Of a stretch of DNA of 46,809 nt, positions 16,087 to 24,002 are shown piece by piece. Below the pieces are notes generated by a model. The model worked only from the letters and a program-made list of their open reading frames with translations, was not told where the DNA came from and made no database searches. A program made the position numbers and the translations under genes. The DNA comes from Curtobacterium caseinilyticum (GTDB lineage Bacteria > Actinomycetota > Actinomycetes > Actinomycetales > Microbacteriaceae). The stretch is taken from positions 1 to 46,809 of the forward strand of contig NZ_JAUCMN010000015.1 in NCBI RefSeq assembly GCF_030363035.1, written 5' to 3'. Position 1 is the stretch's first letter. Each line of letters opens with the position of its first letter.

Positions 16087-17277
16087 GTGCGCGCACTGAC
16101 CTGGCAGGGCACCGAGAAGGTGTCCGTCGAGACCGTCCCCGACCCGACCATCCAGGAGCCGACCGACGCGATCGTGCGGATCACCTCCACGGCGATCTGC
16201 GGCTCCGACCTGCACCTGTACCGGGTCCTCGGCCCGTACATCGACAAGGGCGACGTCCTCGGGCACGAGCCGATGGGCATCGTCGAGGAGGTCGGCTCCG
16301 CCGTCACCGACCTCAAGGTCGGCGACCGCGTCGTCGTCCCGTTCAACATCTCGTGCGGACACTGCTGGATGTGCCAGCACGGCTTCCAGTCGCAGTGCGA
16401 GACCACGCAGGTCAAGGAGTACGGCACCGGCGCGAGCTTGTTCGGGTACACGAAGATGTACGGCCAGGTCCCCGGCGGCCAGGCTGAGTACCTCCGTGTG
16501 CCGCACGCCGACTACGGGCCCATCAAGGTGCCGGACACGGGCGCGGACGACCAGTGGCTGTTCATGAGCGACATCATCCCGACCGCCTGGCAGGCCGTGC
16601 AGTACGCCGAGGTCCCCGAGGGTGGCACGCTCGCGGTGTTCGGCCTCGGCCCGGTCGGGCAGTTCGCCGCCCGCATCGGCAAGCACCTCGGCTACCGGGT
16701 GCTCGCCGTCGACCCGGAGCAGGTCCGCCGCGACCTCGGTGCGAAGCACGGCATCGAGGTGTTCGACCTCGACGACGACATGGTGGCGAAGCTGGTCGAC
16801 CTGACCGACGGGCGCGGCCCGGACGGCGTCGTCGACGCGGTCGGCATGGAGGCGCACGGCAACCCCGTCGCCGGGTTCGCCCAGCGCGCCGCCGGCCTGC
16901 TGCCCGACAAGCTCGCGCAGAAGGCGATCGAGACCGCCGGTGTCGACCGGCTCGCGGCCGTCCACGCGGCGATCGACCTCGTCCGCCGCGGCGGCACGGT
17001 CTCGCTGTCCGGTGTCTACGGCGGCATGGCCGACCCGATGCCGATGATGACCCTGTTCGACAAGCAGATCACGATCCGCGAGGGACAGTGCAACGTCCGC
17101 CGTTGGGTCGACGACCTGATGCCGCTGGTGTCGGACCCCTCGGACCCGCTCGGCACGCTCGACCTGACCACGCACCGGGTGTCGCTCGAGGACGCCCCGC
17201 ACATGTACTCGGTCTTCCAGAAGAAGGAGGACGGCTGCATCAAGGTCGTGCTCGACCCCGCCATGGCCGCCGCCTGA
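16087..17277 (+). CDS. Zinc-dependent dehydrogenase, formaldehyde-dehydrogenase-like (FdhA) family
   Basis: A 396-residue medium-chain dehydrogenase. Catalytic zinc ligands are C38 (AICGSDLH) and H60-E61 (GHEP); the structural zinc cysteines are C90, C93, C96 and C104. The coenzyme motif GLGPVG lies near 182. The long insertion with AVGMEAHG and AQRAAGLLPDKLAQKAIE is typical of the glutathione-independent formaldehyde-dehydrogenase-like group common in actinobacteria, whose real substrates are mostly unknown. The start is GTG 16087 with GAGAGGA 7 bp upstream. Its stop overlaps the ATG of the downstream SDR gene (TGATG), so the two are one operon. Confidence 0.93.
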   Translation: MRALTWQGTEKVSVETVPDPTIQEPTDAIVRITSTAICGSDLHLYRVLGPYIDKGDVLGHEPMGIVEEVGSAVTDLKVGDRVVVPFNISCGHCWMCQHGFQSQCETTQVKEYGTGASLFGYTKMYGQVPGGQAEYLRVPHADYGPIKVPDTGADDQWLFMSDIIPTAWQAVQYAEVPEGGTLAVFGLGPVGQFAARIGKHLGYRVLAVDPEQVRRDLGAKHGIEVFDLDDDMVAKLVDLTDGRGPDGVVDAVGMEAHGNPVAGFAQRAAGLLPDKLAQKAIETAGVDRLAAVHAAIDLVRRGGTVSLSGVYGGMADPMPMMTLFDKQITIREGQCNVRRWVDDLMPLVSDPSDPLGTLDLTTHRVSLEDAPHMYSVFQKKEDGCIKVVLDPAMAAA

Positions 17278-18335
17278 TGCGCGTCGTCGTGGTGGGCGCC
17301 ACCGGCAACGTCGGGACCGCCGTGCTGCGGCGGCTCGCCGCGGCGCGACTGACCGGTGACGGCCGGGCCGGTGACGAGGGCGGCCTGCAGGTCGTCGGCG
17401 TCGCCCGGCGCCTGCCCGACGCACGCGTCGCGCCGTACGACGTGGCCGTGTGGCACACGGTCGACGTCGGCGGTCCACGGTCCGTCGACGAACTGACCGC
17501 TGTGTTCACCGGCGCGGACGCGGTGGTGCACCTGGCGTGGGCGCTCCAACCCACGCACGACATCCCCGCGCAGCACCGGACGAACGTCACCGGCACGGCG
17601 AACGTCCTCGCGGCCGTCGCCCGCGCCGGTGTCGGGCAGGTCGTGGTCTCGTCGTCCGTCGGCGCCTACCGCGGTGTCGACGTCGACGGGAAGCGGACCC
17701 CGGTGGACGAGTCGTTCCCGGCGACGGGGATCCAGACGGCGACCTACTCGATCCACAAGGCCGAGAACGAGGCCGCGATGGACCGGTTCGAGCGGGACCA
17801 CCCCGACGTCGTCGTCACGCGGCTCCGGCCCGGGCTGGTGTTCCAGCGCGGGGTGGCCGCCGAACTCCGTGGGCTCTTCCTCGGGCACCTCGTGCCGATG
17901 TCGATCGTGCGGTGGGTCCGTTGGGCGGTCCTGCCGCTGCCGTTGCCGTTCGTGTTCCAGGCCGTGCACGCCGACGACCTGGCGGACGCGTTCTGGCGGG
18001 CCGTCGACCGACGTGCGGCTGGCGCGTTCAACATCGCCGCGGCCCCGGTGCTCACGCCGCCGCGGATGGCGCGGGCGTTCGGGATGCTCGGGGCGGTGCG
18101 GGTGCCGTTCCGGGTCCTGCGCGGGATCGTCACGCTCACCTGGCGGCTCCGGCTCCAGCCGACCGACGCCGGGTGGGTCGACATCGCCGCGGGCGTGCCG
18201 ATCATGCGGACCGACCGGGCGCGGAGCGAGCTCGGGTGGGTGCCGCAGCACACCGCGGACGAGGCCCTGCGGGAGCTCGTGGGCGGGTTCGCCGACGGCG
18301 CGAACGTCGAGGCATCGGGGCCGCTGCGCGGCTGA
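17277..18335 (+). CDS. NAD-dependent epimerase/dehydratase family protein (extended SDR)
   Basis: A 352-residue extended short-chain dehydrogenase. The nucleotide motif GATGNVG is at 7-13, HLAWAL near 85, SSSVGAYRG near 125, and the active pair Y157-K161 is in YSIHK. A C-terminal substrate domain follows. The substrate is probably a nucleotide sugar, sterol or flavonoid-like molecule but cannot be set from sequence. The gene starts one base inside the stop of the zinc dehydrogenase gene, so the two enzymes are translationally coupled and may act in one redox pathway. A repeat-containing terminator follows at 18398. Confidence 0.9.
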   Translation: MRVVVVGATGNVGTAVLRRLAAARLTGDGRAGDEGGLQVVGVARRLPDARVAPYDVAVWHTVDVGGPRSVDELTAVFTGADAVVHLAWALQPTHDIPAQHRTNVTGTANVLAAVARAGVGQVVVSSSVGAYRGVDVDGKRTPVDESFPATGIQTATYSIHKAENEAAMDRFERDHPDVVVTRLRPGLVFQRGVAAELRGLFLGHLVPMSIVRWVRWAVLPLPLPFVFQAVHADDLADAFWRAVDRRAAGAFNIAAAPVLTPPRMARAFGMLGAVRVPFRVLRGIVTLTWRLRLQPTDAGWVDIAAGVPIMRTDRARSELGWVPQHTADEALRELVGGFADGANVEASGPLRG

Positions 18336-18360
18336 CGCGCGCTCGCGGAGCCGAGCGGGT

Positions 18361-18417
18361 CCGGGCGTACCTGGTGGTTCCGGGCGTACCCGGTGGTTCC
18401 GGGCGTACCTGGTGGAT
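18361..18417. repeat. Three tandem 19-bp repeats
   Basis: Copies at 18361-18379, 18380-18398 and 18399-18417 share CCGGGCGTACCTGGTGGTT with one or two changes each. An inverted copy of the first 16 bases lies at 18425-18440, so any of the three could pair with it. Confidence 0.85.
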
Positions 18418-18440
18418 CGGTCCGACCAGGTACGCCCGGA
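18398..18440. terminator. 16-bp hairpin formed by the third repeat and its inverted copy
   Basis: Arms 18398-18413 and 18425-18440 are perfectly complementary around an 11-base loop. The element lies 63 bp after the SDR stop and upstream of the SHOCT gene, so it probably ends the dehydrogenase operon. Confidence 0.7.
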
Positions 18441-18530
18441 AGCGCCTGCCATCGCAGCTGTTCTGGGAAGGAGCGGGCGCGCTACGATCCACCCCAGGGC
18501 GCGTCCGGTGCCCGGCGGGGGAGGGGCACC

Positions 18531-18869
18531 ATGGCGATCGACGGCTTCGGCTTCGACGAGATGAACAACCCGGAGATCCCGGGCGCGGACGTCTTCGGCG
18601 TCCTGTTCGGGATCGTCGTGTTCCTGATGGTGATCGGCGTCGCGACGATGATCATCGTCGCGGTCTACCGGGCGAAGCGCATGAGCGACCGCGGCCAGAA
18701 CCCCCTGACGATGCAGGAGGACATCGCGTACCAGGCGATGCAGAGCCAGACGCTCGCGCCGACGAAGACGCTCGAGCAGCGGCTCGCGGAACTCGACGAC
18801 CTGCACCGCCGCGGCGTGATCAGTGACGACGAGCACCGGACCGCACGGGCCGAGGCACTGCGCGCGTAG
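18531..18869 (+). CDS. SHOCT domain membrane protein
   Basis: A 112-residue protein with one hydrophobic helix (about 21-45, DVFGVLFGIVVFLMVIG) and a C-terminal SHOCT motif (LEQRLAELDDLHRRGVISDDEH), a short element found at the ends of many bacterial membrane proteins and thought to aid oligomerisation. The ATG at 18531 is preceded by GGGGGAGGGG. The function is unknown. It is followed within 10 bp by the DUF6314 gene and could share its transcript. Confidence 0.85.
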   Translation: MAIDGFGFDEMNNPEIPGADVFGVLFGIVVFLMVIGVATMIIVAVYRAKRMSDRGQNPLTMQEDIAYQAMQSQTLAPTKTLEQRLAELDDLHRRGVISDDEHRTARAEALRA

Positions 18870-18878
18870 CCTGGGTCG

Positions 18879-19355
18879 GTGCTGCCGCCGGACCCGCTGT
18901 CACCCACGGCCGTGCTGCCGACCGACCTGCTCGGGGAGTGGCTCCTCCGCCGCTCCGTCGTCGATCGGCTCGCCGGTGTCACGGGCGACGTCACGGGCAC
19001 GACCACGCTGACGCTGGTCGCTCCGGACGAGGTCCGGTGGGACGAGATCGGCACGATGCGGCTCGGCGACCGCGAGACACCCGTGTCCCGGCGGCTGTCC
19101 GTGCGTCGCGGACCCGACGGCCGCTGGACCGTGCACTTCGCGGACGGCCGGGTGTTCCACGACTGGGTCTGGGGCACCCCCGTCGAGCACGCGTGCGCGC
19201 CGGACGACTACACGGGCGTGCTCGCCGGCGACGTCGAGCGCTGGACGGTGCGGTGGGAGGCCAGGGGCCCCGCGAAGGACTACCGGCTCGACAGCGTCCT
19301 CGAGCGCCACCGGCCCGTCAGCGTCCTCGGACGTCGGGGCACCGCGGCAGACTGA
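18879..19355 (+). CDS. DUF6314 family protein
   Basis: A 158-residue soluble protein with the lipocalin-like DUF6314 pattern: LLGEWLLRRSVVDRLAG at about 17-33, DEVRWDEIGTMRLGD, then RRGPDGRWTVHFADGRVFHDWVWG and a C-terminal WTVRWEARGPAKDYRLDSVLER. The function of the family is unknown; the beta-barrel-like pattern suggests small-molecule binding. The start is GTG 18879, only 9 bp after the SHOCT gene, with a weak ribosome site. The pentapeptide-like gene begins 4 bp after its stop. Confidence 0.8.
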   Translation: MLPPDPLSPTAVLPTDLLGEWLLRRSVVDRLAGVTGDVTGTTTLTLVAPDEVRWDEIGTMRLGDRETPVSRRLSVRRGPDGRWTVHFADGRVFHDWVWGTPVEHACAPDDYTGVLAGDVERWTVRWEARGPAKDYRLDSVLERHRPVSVLGRRGTAAD

Positions 19356-19359
19356 GCGC

Positions 19360-20025
19360 ATGGCACGAGCAACCGGTACCGACAGCCCGCGGATCCCCAC
19401 CGTCGCCCCTCGCGACCTCGAGGACTGGGTGCCCGCACCGGGTGACGTCCTGACCGGGGACCGCATCGAGGGCAAGCGCGTCGACGTGCTCGACCTGTCG
19501 GGGGAGCGCCTGCCCGACCTCGAGCTCGAGGAGTGCGTCGTCGGGACGCTCCGGGCGGACGGGACGGACCTGCGCGGCCTCCGCGTCCGGGACTCGGTGG
19601 TCGAGACGCTCGACGCCCCGGTGTTCCGGGCCTCCAGCAGCGCCTGGCGCGAGGTCCGGGTCGCAGGCGGCCGCGTGGGCTCGGCCGAGTTGTACGACGC
19701 GACGCTGAACGGCGTCGAGTTCGTCGGCATGAAGCTCGGCTTCGTCAACCTGCGCGGCTCGACGCTCACCGACGTGGTGTTCCGGGACTGTGTCGTGGAC
19801 GAGATCGACGTCGCCGACGCCCGGCTGCTCCGCGTGGCCTTCCCCGGCACGCGGATCCGGTCCGCCGAGGGGACGAACACCCGCGTCGACCACGTGGACC
19901 TGCGCGAGGCCGACCTGGACCGGGTGGAGCGGCTCGAGGGCTTCCGAGGAGCGACCATCGGCGCCGACCAGCTCTTCGCCCTCGCGCCGCTCCTGGCAGC
20001 CCAGGCCGGCTACCGCGTGGACTGA
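19360..20025 (+). CDS. Pentapeptide-repeat-like protein
   Basis: A 221-residue protein whose middle (about 45-195) reads as degenerate five-residue steps with alternating Leu/Val (LDLSGERLPDLELEECVVGTLRADGTDLRG-like periodicity and STLTDVVFRDCVVDEIDVADARL), as in right-handed beta-helix pentapeptide proteins. Some members protect DNA gyrase; others have no known role. There is no signal peptide or membrane segment. It probably belongs to the SHOCT-DUF6314 transcript. Its last codons lie in a 24-bp duplication that also forms the end of the convergent flavoprotein gene. Confidence 0.8.
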   Translation: MARATGTDSPRIPTVAPRDLEDWVPAPGDVLTGDRIEGKRVDVLDLSGERLPDLELEECVVGTLRADGTDLRGLRVRDSVVETLDAPVFRASSSAWREVRVAGGRVGSAELYDATLNGVEFVGMKLGFVNLRGSTLTDVVFRDCVVDEIDVADARLLRVAFPGTRIRSAEGTNTRVDHVDLREADLDRVERLEGFRGATIGADQLFALAPLLAAQAGYRVD

Positions 20026-20055
20026 CCGGCGGGCTACCGCGTGGGTCGACCGGCG
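20008..20055. repeat. 24-bp tandem duplication across two convergent stops
   Basis: GGCTACCGCGTGG plus GACCGGCG, with three differing bases between, occurs at 20008-20031 and again at 20032-20055. Copy 1 encodes the end of the pentapeptide-like protein; copy 2, read on the other strand, encodes the end of the flavoprotein. Confidence 0.8.
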
Positions 20056-21032
20056 GGCTCGGCCGCGGTGGCCACGACGTCCACCGCCGCCGCGATGTCG
20101 GCCTGCACGAGGTCGCCGTGCACCGCGGCTCCCGCCTGCGTCCCCGCTGCGGCCGATGCGATCACCGTGGCCATCGGTGACGTCACGTTCCCCGCCGCGT
20201 ACACCCCGCGCACCTCCGTCTGCCCCACGGCGTCGACGGTCAGCGCGCCGCCGAAGCGGAAGCCGTCCACCACGAAGTCCTCGGCCCGGAGCCCGAGCCC
20301 CTCGAGGAACCCGACCCGTGGCTCTGCCGTGCTCGACGCTGCCAGCGCGTCGAGCGGCACGACCTCCCCCGAGCCGAGCTGGACACCGCTCAGCGTGCCG
20401 CCGGTGGACAGCACCCGGACCACCCGACCCTCGACCAGCCCGATCCCGCGCGCACTGAAACCGGCGAGAGCGATGTCGTCGAGGAGCGCCGGATCGCTCG
20501 CGAACACCGTCACCCGGTCGCTCAGGGCGCGGAACATCTGCGCGTGGTGCGCGCCGTTCGGTGTCGTCACGAGCACGCCGATGCGCTGGTCGCGGACCTC
20601 CCACCCGTGGCAGAACGGGCAGTGCACGACGCCACGCCCCCACTGCTCGGCGAGCCCCGGGACGTCGGGCAGCACGTCGACGGCGCCGGAGGCGACGACG
20701 AGCCGCCGGCAGGTGACCACGGCGCCGGAGTCGGTGGTGACCGAGAAGCCGACCGGGTCGACGCCGGTGCCGCTCGTGGCGGACGCGGCCACGACCCTCC
20801 CGGCTTCCACCTCGACGCCGTACGCGGCGACCTCGTCGCGGCCGATCCGCGCCAGTTCGGCGGGAGCGGTGCCCTCGCGGCCGAGGTAGTTGTGGGCGCC
20901 CGCGGCGGGGGCGTTCCGGGGCTCACCGGAGTCGACGACCAGCACGGAGCGTCGCGACCGCCCGAGGACGAGGGCGGCGGACAGGCCAGCGGCCGAGCCG
21001 CCGATGACGATGACGTCGTAGTGATCACGCAT
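20034..21032 (-). CDS. Thioredoxin-reductase-like NAD(P)/FAD-dependent oxidoreductase
   Basis: A 332-residue flavoprotein of the TrxB-like group. The FAD motif is VIVIGGSAAGLSAALVLGRS at about 7-26, the redox pair C138-C141 is in HCPFCHGWEV, and the C-terminal FAD segment is GVYAAGNVTSPM. The second nucleotide domain is less canonical (GVLVTTPNGAHHAQMF), so electron donor and partner are uncertain; it may act on a small disulfide, a mycoredoxin-like protein or a natural product. The start at 21032 has AGAGGA at good spacing. It is divergent from an XRE-cupin regulator, with a palindrome between them. Confidence 0.88.
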   Translation of the reverse strand: MRDHYDVIVIGGSAAGLSAALVLGRSRRSVLVVDSGEPRNAPAAGAHNYLGREGTAPAELARIGRDEVAAYGVEVEAGRVVAASATSGTGVDPVGFSVTTDSGAVVTCRRLVVASGAVDVLPDVPGLAEQWGRGVVHCPFCHGWEVRDQRIGVLVTTPNGAHHAQMFRALSDRVTVFASDPALLDDIALAGFSARGIGLVEGRVVRVLSTGGTLSGVQLGSGEVVPLDALAASSTAEPRVGFLEGLGLRAEDFVVDGFRFGGALTVDAVGQTEVRGVYAAGNVTSPMATVIASAAAGTQAGAAVHGDLVQADIAAAVDVVATAAEPAGRPTR

Positions 21033-21074
21033 GTCGGCATCCTCTGCGGTGGGTGAGGCCGACAGCAACATGTA

Positions 21075-21089
21075 TTGCCAGTATGGCAA
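21075..21089. promoter_or_regulatory. Palindrome TTGCCA-GTA-TGGCAA in divergent promoter
   Basis: A 15-bp perfect inverted repeat lies in the 58-67 bp gap between the flavoprotein and the XRE-cupin regulator, immediately upstream of the regulator's start codons. It is well placed for the regulator to control both genes. Confidence 0.6.
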
Positions 21090-21099
21090 CATGGCAGCC

Positions 21100-21714
21100 A
21101 TGGTGCACAGCCGGGAGGAACGGATCACCCCGCCGACGACGGCGCAGGTCGTCGATGCGGTCGGCCCGCGTCTGCGGTCGCTGCGGGAGCGGCGTGACGT
21201 CACGCTGGCGGCGCTCGCCGCGGAGACCGGCATCTCGGTCTCGACGCTCTCGCGGCTCGAGTCGGGGCAGCGGCGTCCGACCCTCGAGCTGCTGCTGCCG
21301 CTCGCTCGCGCCTACCAGGTGCCCCTCGACGACCTGGTCGGGGCGCCGCAGACGGGCGACCCACGCGTGCACCTGAAGCCCGAGCGGCACGGCGGGCGCG
21401 TCGTGATCCCGCTGACGAAGCGAACCGGGGGTGTGCGGTCGTTCAAGCAGCTCATCCCGCCGGAGCCGGCGAACAGCGACCGGACGCTCCGGACACACGA
21501 GGGCTACGAGTGGCTCTACGTGCTGTCCGGTCGGTTGCGGCTGCTGCTCGGCGACCGGGACTTCGACCTCGGCCCGGGCGAGGTCGTCGAGTTCGACACC
21601 CACACGCCGCACTGGGTCGGCAACACGACGGACGAGGTGACCGAGGTGCTGTGCCTGTACGGTCCGCAGGGGGAGCGAGCGCACGTGCGGACACGGCCGG
21701 CGCGGGGTGACTGA
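21100..21714 (+). CDS. XRE family regulator with cupin domain
   Basis: A 204-residue regulator. The XRE helix-turn-helix is at about 22-75 (LRSLRERRDVTLAALAAETG, then SVSTLSRLESGQRRPTLELL). A C-terminal cupin sensor domain spans about 120-195 with H-x-G-Y-E-W-L-Y-V-L-S-G and H-T-P-H-W, typical of small-molecule sensing. It lies divergent to the thioredoxin-reductase-like gene and probably represses it through the palindrome at 21075-21089. Start: ATG 21091 is also possible; neither has a clear ribosome site, so the message may be nearly leaderless. Confidence 0.9.
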   Translation: MVHSREERITPPTTAQVVDAVGPRLRSLRERRDVTLAALAAETGISVSTLSRLESGQRRPTLELLLPLARAYQVPLDDLVGAPQTGDPRVHLKPERHGGRVVIPLTKRTGGVRSFKQLIPPEPANSDRTLRTHEGYEWLYVLSGRLRLLLGDRDFDLGPGEVVEFDTHTPHWVGNTTDEVTEVLCLYGPQGERAHVRTRPARGD

Positions 21715-21724
21715 TCGACCGCGG

Positions 21725-22489
21725 TCAGGAGCGGTGTGACCAGTGCGCTCCGGTGCGGGCGCGGAGTGCGACGCGGAACCGCCGGGCCCACCGCCGTACC
21801 GGGTTCGCCCGCCGCCCGTTGACGCGGAAGGTGTGGAACGCCCGCCGGGTCCGTCGCACCACCGACGCGACGCCGGACAGTGGCCGTGCCGACACCTCGA
21901 CGGTCAGTGCCACATCGGCCACGACCCGCCACGCCGGGTCGAGCTGCATCGACAGGTCGACGTCGTCGTGGACCTCGGGGTCGTCGCGGTGCGCACGTCC
22001 GCGGATCGCGGTCCACGTGTCCCGCCGCATCGCCGTCGCCGAGCCGAACAACGGCGGGCGTCCGAGTGCCGACCACATCAGCACGAAGTACGGCCCCATG
22101 TAGAGCAGGCTCCAGACCCGACGGACGACGGCGCCGCCGTCCCGCGGCCGCCCGGGACCCGTGACCGCCACCACACCGGGGCCGTCGAGCAGCCGGACCG
22201 CGTCGGCGATCCAGCCGGACGGGGGCACCGAGTCGGCATCCAACCGCACGATGACGTCGCCGGAGGCGTGGTCGTAACCGCGTGCCGAGGCCCGGGCGAT
22301 GCCGCGCACAGGTTCGTGCAGGACGGTCGCTCCGGCCGCGCGCGCGACCGCGGCGCTGTCGTCCGTGCTCCCGTTGTCGACGACGAGGACCTCGTCCGCC
22401 GGCGTCGTCTGCACCGCCAGGGCGGCGAGGCACCGGGCCAGGTGGTCGGCGTCGTCGAGCACCGGGACGACGACGGAGACCGAGGGCAC
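21725..22489 (-). CDS. Family 2 glycosyltransferase
   Basis: A 254-residue GT-A fold enzyme that moves a sugar from a nucleotide donor. The N-terminus SVSVVVPVLDDADHLARCLA and VVDNGSTDDS near 37-45 bind the nucleotide, and the metal motif D84-A-D86 (RLDADSVPPSGW) is intact. A second acidic motif, DDVDLSMQL, lies near 175. There is only a weakly hydrophobic stretch near 130-140, so it is cytoplasmic or membrane-associated. The acceptor is unknown; it could be a lipid or cell-wall glycan. It is convergent to the regulator gene and divergent from the envelope cassette. Confidence 0.9.
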   Translation of the reverse strand: MPSVSVVVPVLDDADHLARCLAALAVQTTPADEVLVVDNGSTDDSAAVARAAGATVLHEPVRGIARASARGYDHASGDVIVRLDADSVPPSGWIADAVRLLDGPGVVAVTGPGRPRDGGAVVRRVWSLLYMGPYFVLMWSALGRPPLFGSATAMRRDTWTAIRGRAHRDDPEVHDDVDLSMQLDPAWRVVADVALTVEVSARPLSGVASVVRRTRRAFHTFRVNGRRANPVRRWARRFRVALRARTGAHWSHRS

Positions 22490-22656
22490 CCTGCCGATCC
22501 TGCCGGAGCCGCGCTGGACGGACGATCGATCCGCGCCCGACGGACGGGGCGGCTGCGCTCAACGGCGTTCCTGTGCCGCGTCGCAGCCACCGCCGCGCAC
22601 GGTCGGTCCCACGCGACGGGTGCCGTACCCGTCGCGACCGATCCGGAAGGCCGACC

Positions 22657-23562
22657 ATGACCACGAACCCACCCGGGAACGACTCCGGGACGCCCATCCA
22701 CGACCGCACCGCGGCATCCGAGGGTCACGAGGTGTACCCGGGCGTCACCGTGCCCTCGTTCGGCAGCGACACCGCCGCGCCTCGTGGCACCGACCGCGAC
22801 TTCGACGACGTGCTCCGTCCCGAGGGCGACGTCCACCGCCCCGAGGGCTTCGACGACGTCGAGCCGCTCGACGCGCTGCCCGCCGACGAGCAGCTGCCAG
22901 CCACCCCGTCGCCCGCGGGTGCCTCGGCACCGCTGACCGACTCGACCACGACGAACACGGGCACGTCCTCGTCGACCGGCTTCGTCCCGCCCGTCGGCGG
23001 GACCACGAGCGCCGGCGCCGGCTCCAGCAGCAGCAGCGACGACGGCGGCAAGGCCGACGCCGCCAAGGGTGCGGCGTCGGACGTCGCCGGCGACGCGAAG
23101 GAGAAGGCCGCGAACGTGGCCGGCACCGCGAAGGAGCAGGCGTCCGCCGTCGCCTCCGAGGCGACCGAGCACGCCAAGCAGCTCTACTCGCAGGCATCCG
23201 ACACCCTCAAGGAGCAGGCCGCCGGCCAGCAGGAGCGCGCGGCCGGAGGGCTCCGCACCCTGGGCGAGCAGCTCAGCCGCATGGCCGACAAGGACGACGA
23301 GCAGGGGCTCGCCGCGAAGGTCGTCCGTGACCTGTCGCAGCGCGCGGGTTCCGCTGCCGGGTACCTCGAGAACCGTGACCCGGGTTCGCTCCTCGACGAG
23401 GTCAAGTCCTTCGCCGCACGCAAGCCCGGGACCTTCATCGCGCTCGCCGCAGGTGCCGGGATCCTCGCCGGACGCCTGACCAAGGCGCTGGCGACCGAGG
23501 TGAAGCACGAGAAGGAGGCCGGCGACACGTCGACGGGCACGGGCACCGGGAGCGGCGTATGA
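22657..23562 (+). CDS. Disordered-N-terminus coiled-coil protein with YtxH/DUF883-like tail
   Basis: A 301-residue protein. Residues 1-120 are low-complexity, acidic and Ser/Thr/Gly-rich. From about 125 to 185 it forms long amphipathic Ala/Lys/Glu helices (AKEKAANVAGTAKEQASAVA). The C-terminal half has LSRMADKDDEQGLAAKVVRDLS and a short hydrophobic stretch GTFIALAAGAGILAGRL near 263-278, like the membrane anchor of DUF883/YtxH proteins. The function is unknown, probably envelope stress. It is the first gene of a three-gene overlapping cassette; the stop overlaps the next ATG by 4 bp. GGAAGG precedes the start. Confidence 0.8.
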   Translation: MTTNPPGNDSGTPIHDRTAASEGHEVYPGVTVPSFGSDTAAPRGTDRDFDDVLRPEGDVHRPEGFDDVEPLDALPADEQLPATPSPAGASAPLTDSTTTNTGTSSSTGFVPPVGGTTSAGAGSSSSSDDGGKADAAKGAASDVAGDAKEKAANVAGTAKEQASAVASEATEHAKQLYSQASDTLKEQAAGQQERAAGGLRTLGEQLSRMADKDDEQGLAAKVVRDLSQRAGSAAGYLENRDPGSLLDEVKSFAARKPGTFIALAAGAGILAGRLTKALATEVKHEKEAGDTSTGTGTGSGV

Positions 23563-24002
23563 GCCACTCGGTCCCCGGCGCGACGCCGTTGGGTGAGCCG
23601 ACCCCCGAGGAACGCGCCGCAACGACCCCGCTCGGGGAACTGCTGTCCGACGTGTCGAAGGACCTGTCGTCGCTGTTCCGTCAGGAGGTCGCCCTCGCCA
23701 AGGCGGAGCTCACCGAGTCCGCGAAGAAGGCGGGCAAGGCCGGCGGCATGTTCGGCGGCGCAGGCCTCACCGCCCTGTTCGCCCTGCTGTTCCTCTCGAT
23801 CGCCGCGTGGTGGGGTCTCGGGTACCTCATCGGCAACGCATGGTCCGCCGTCGTGATCGCGGTCGTCTACGCGATCGTCGCTGCGATCCTCGCCGTCCGT
23901 GGGCGCAAGGAGATCAAGGAGATCCAGGGCGCCCCGCAGACGGTCGAGACCGTCAAGGAAGTCCCCGAAGCACTCAAGCCGAACACCGGGAGGAAGCCAT
24001 GA
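23559..24002 (+). CDS. Phage-holin-like superfamily membrane protein (actinobacterial holin_3_6 type)
   Basis: A 147-residue protein with an amphipathic N-terminal helix (LGELLSDVSKDLSSLFRQEV) and two membrane helices at about 64-90 and 94-115, joined by a short turn. This is the pattern of the Phage_holin_3_6-like family. These chromosomal copies in actinobacteria sit in the same three-gene context as here and are not phage genes. It may form a membrane complex with its neighbours. Its ATG overlaps the upstream stop and its own stop overlaps the next ATG (ATGA at both ends), so equal production of the three proteins is likely. Confidence 0.87.
   Translation: MSHSVPGATPLGEPTPEERAATTPLGELLSDVSKDLSSLFRQEVALAKAELTESAKKAGKAGGMFGGAGLTALFALLFLSIAAWWGLGYLIGNAWSAVVIAVVYAIVAAILAVRGRKEIKEIQGAPQTVETVKEVPEALKPNTGRKP

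Noticed and set aside
18202..18492. Minus-strand small frame through the 19-bp repeats (RAYLVG/RYART-like peptide repeats)
   Set aside because: The repeats form a terminator-like hairpin and the frame overlaps the end of the SDR gene; no ribosome site or family match.
23559..24002. Holin-like protein as a sign of a prophage
   Set aside because: It is embedded in the chromosomal three-gene envelope cassette; no phage structural, lysis or integrase gene is present.
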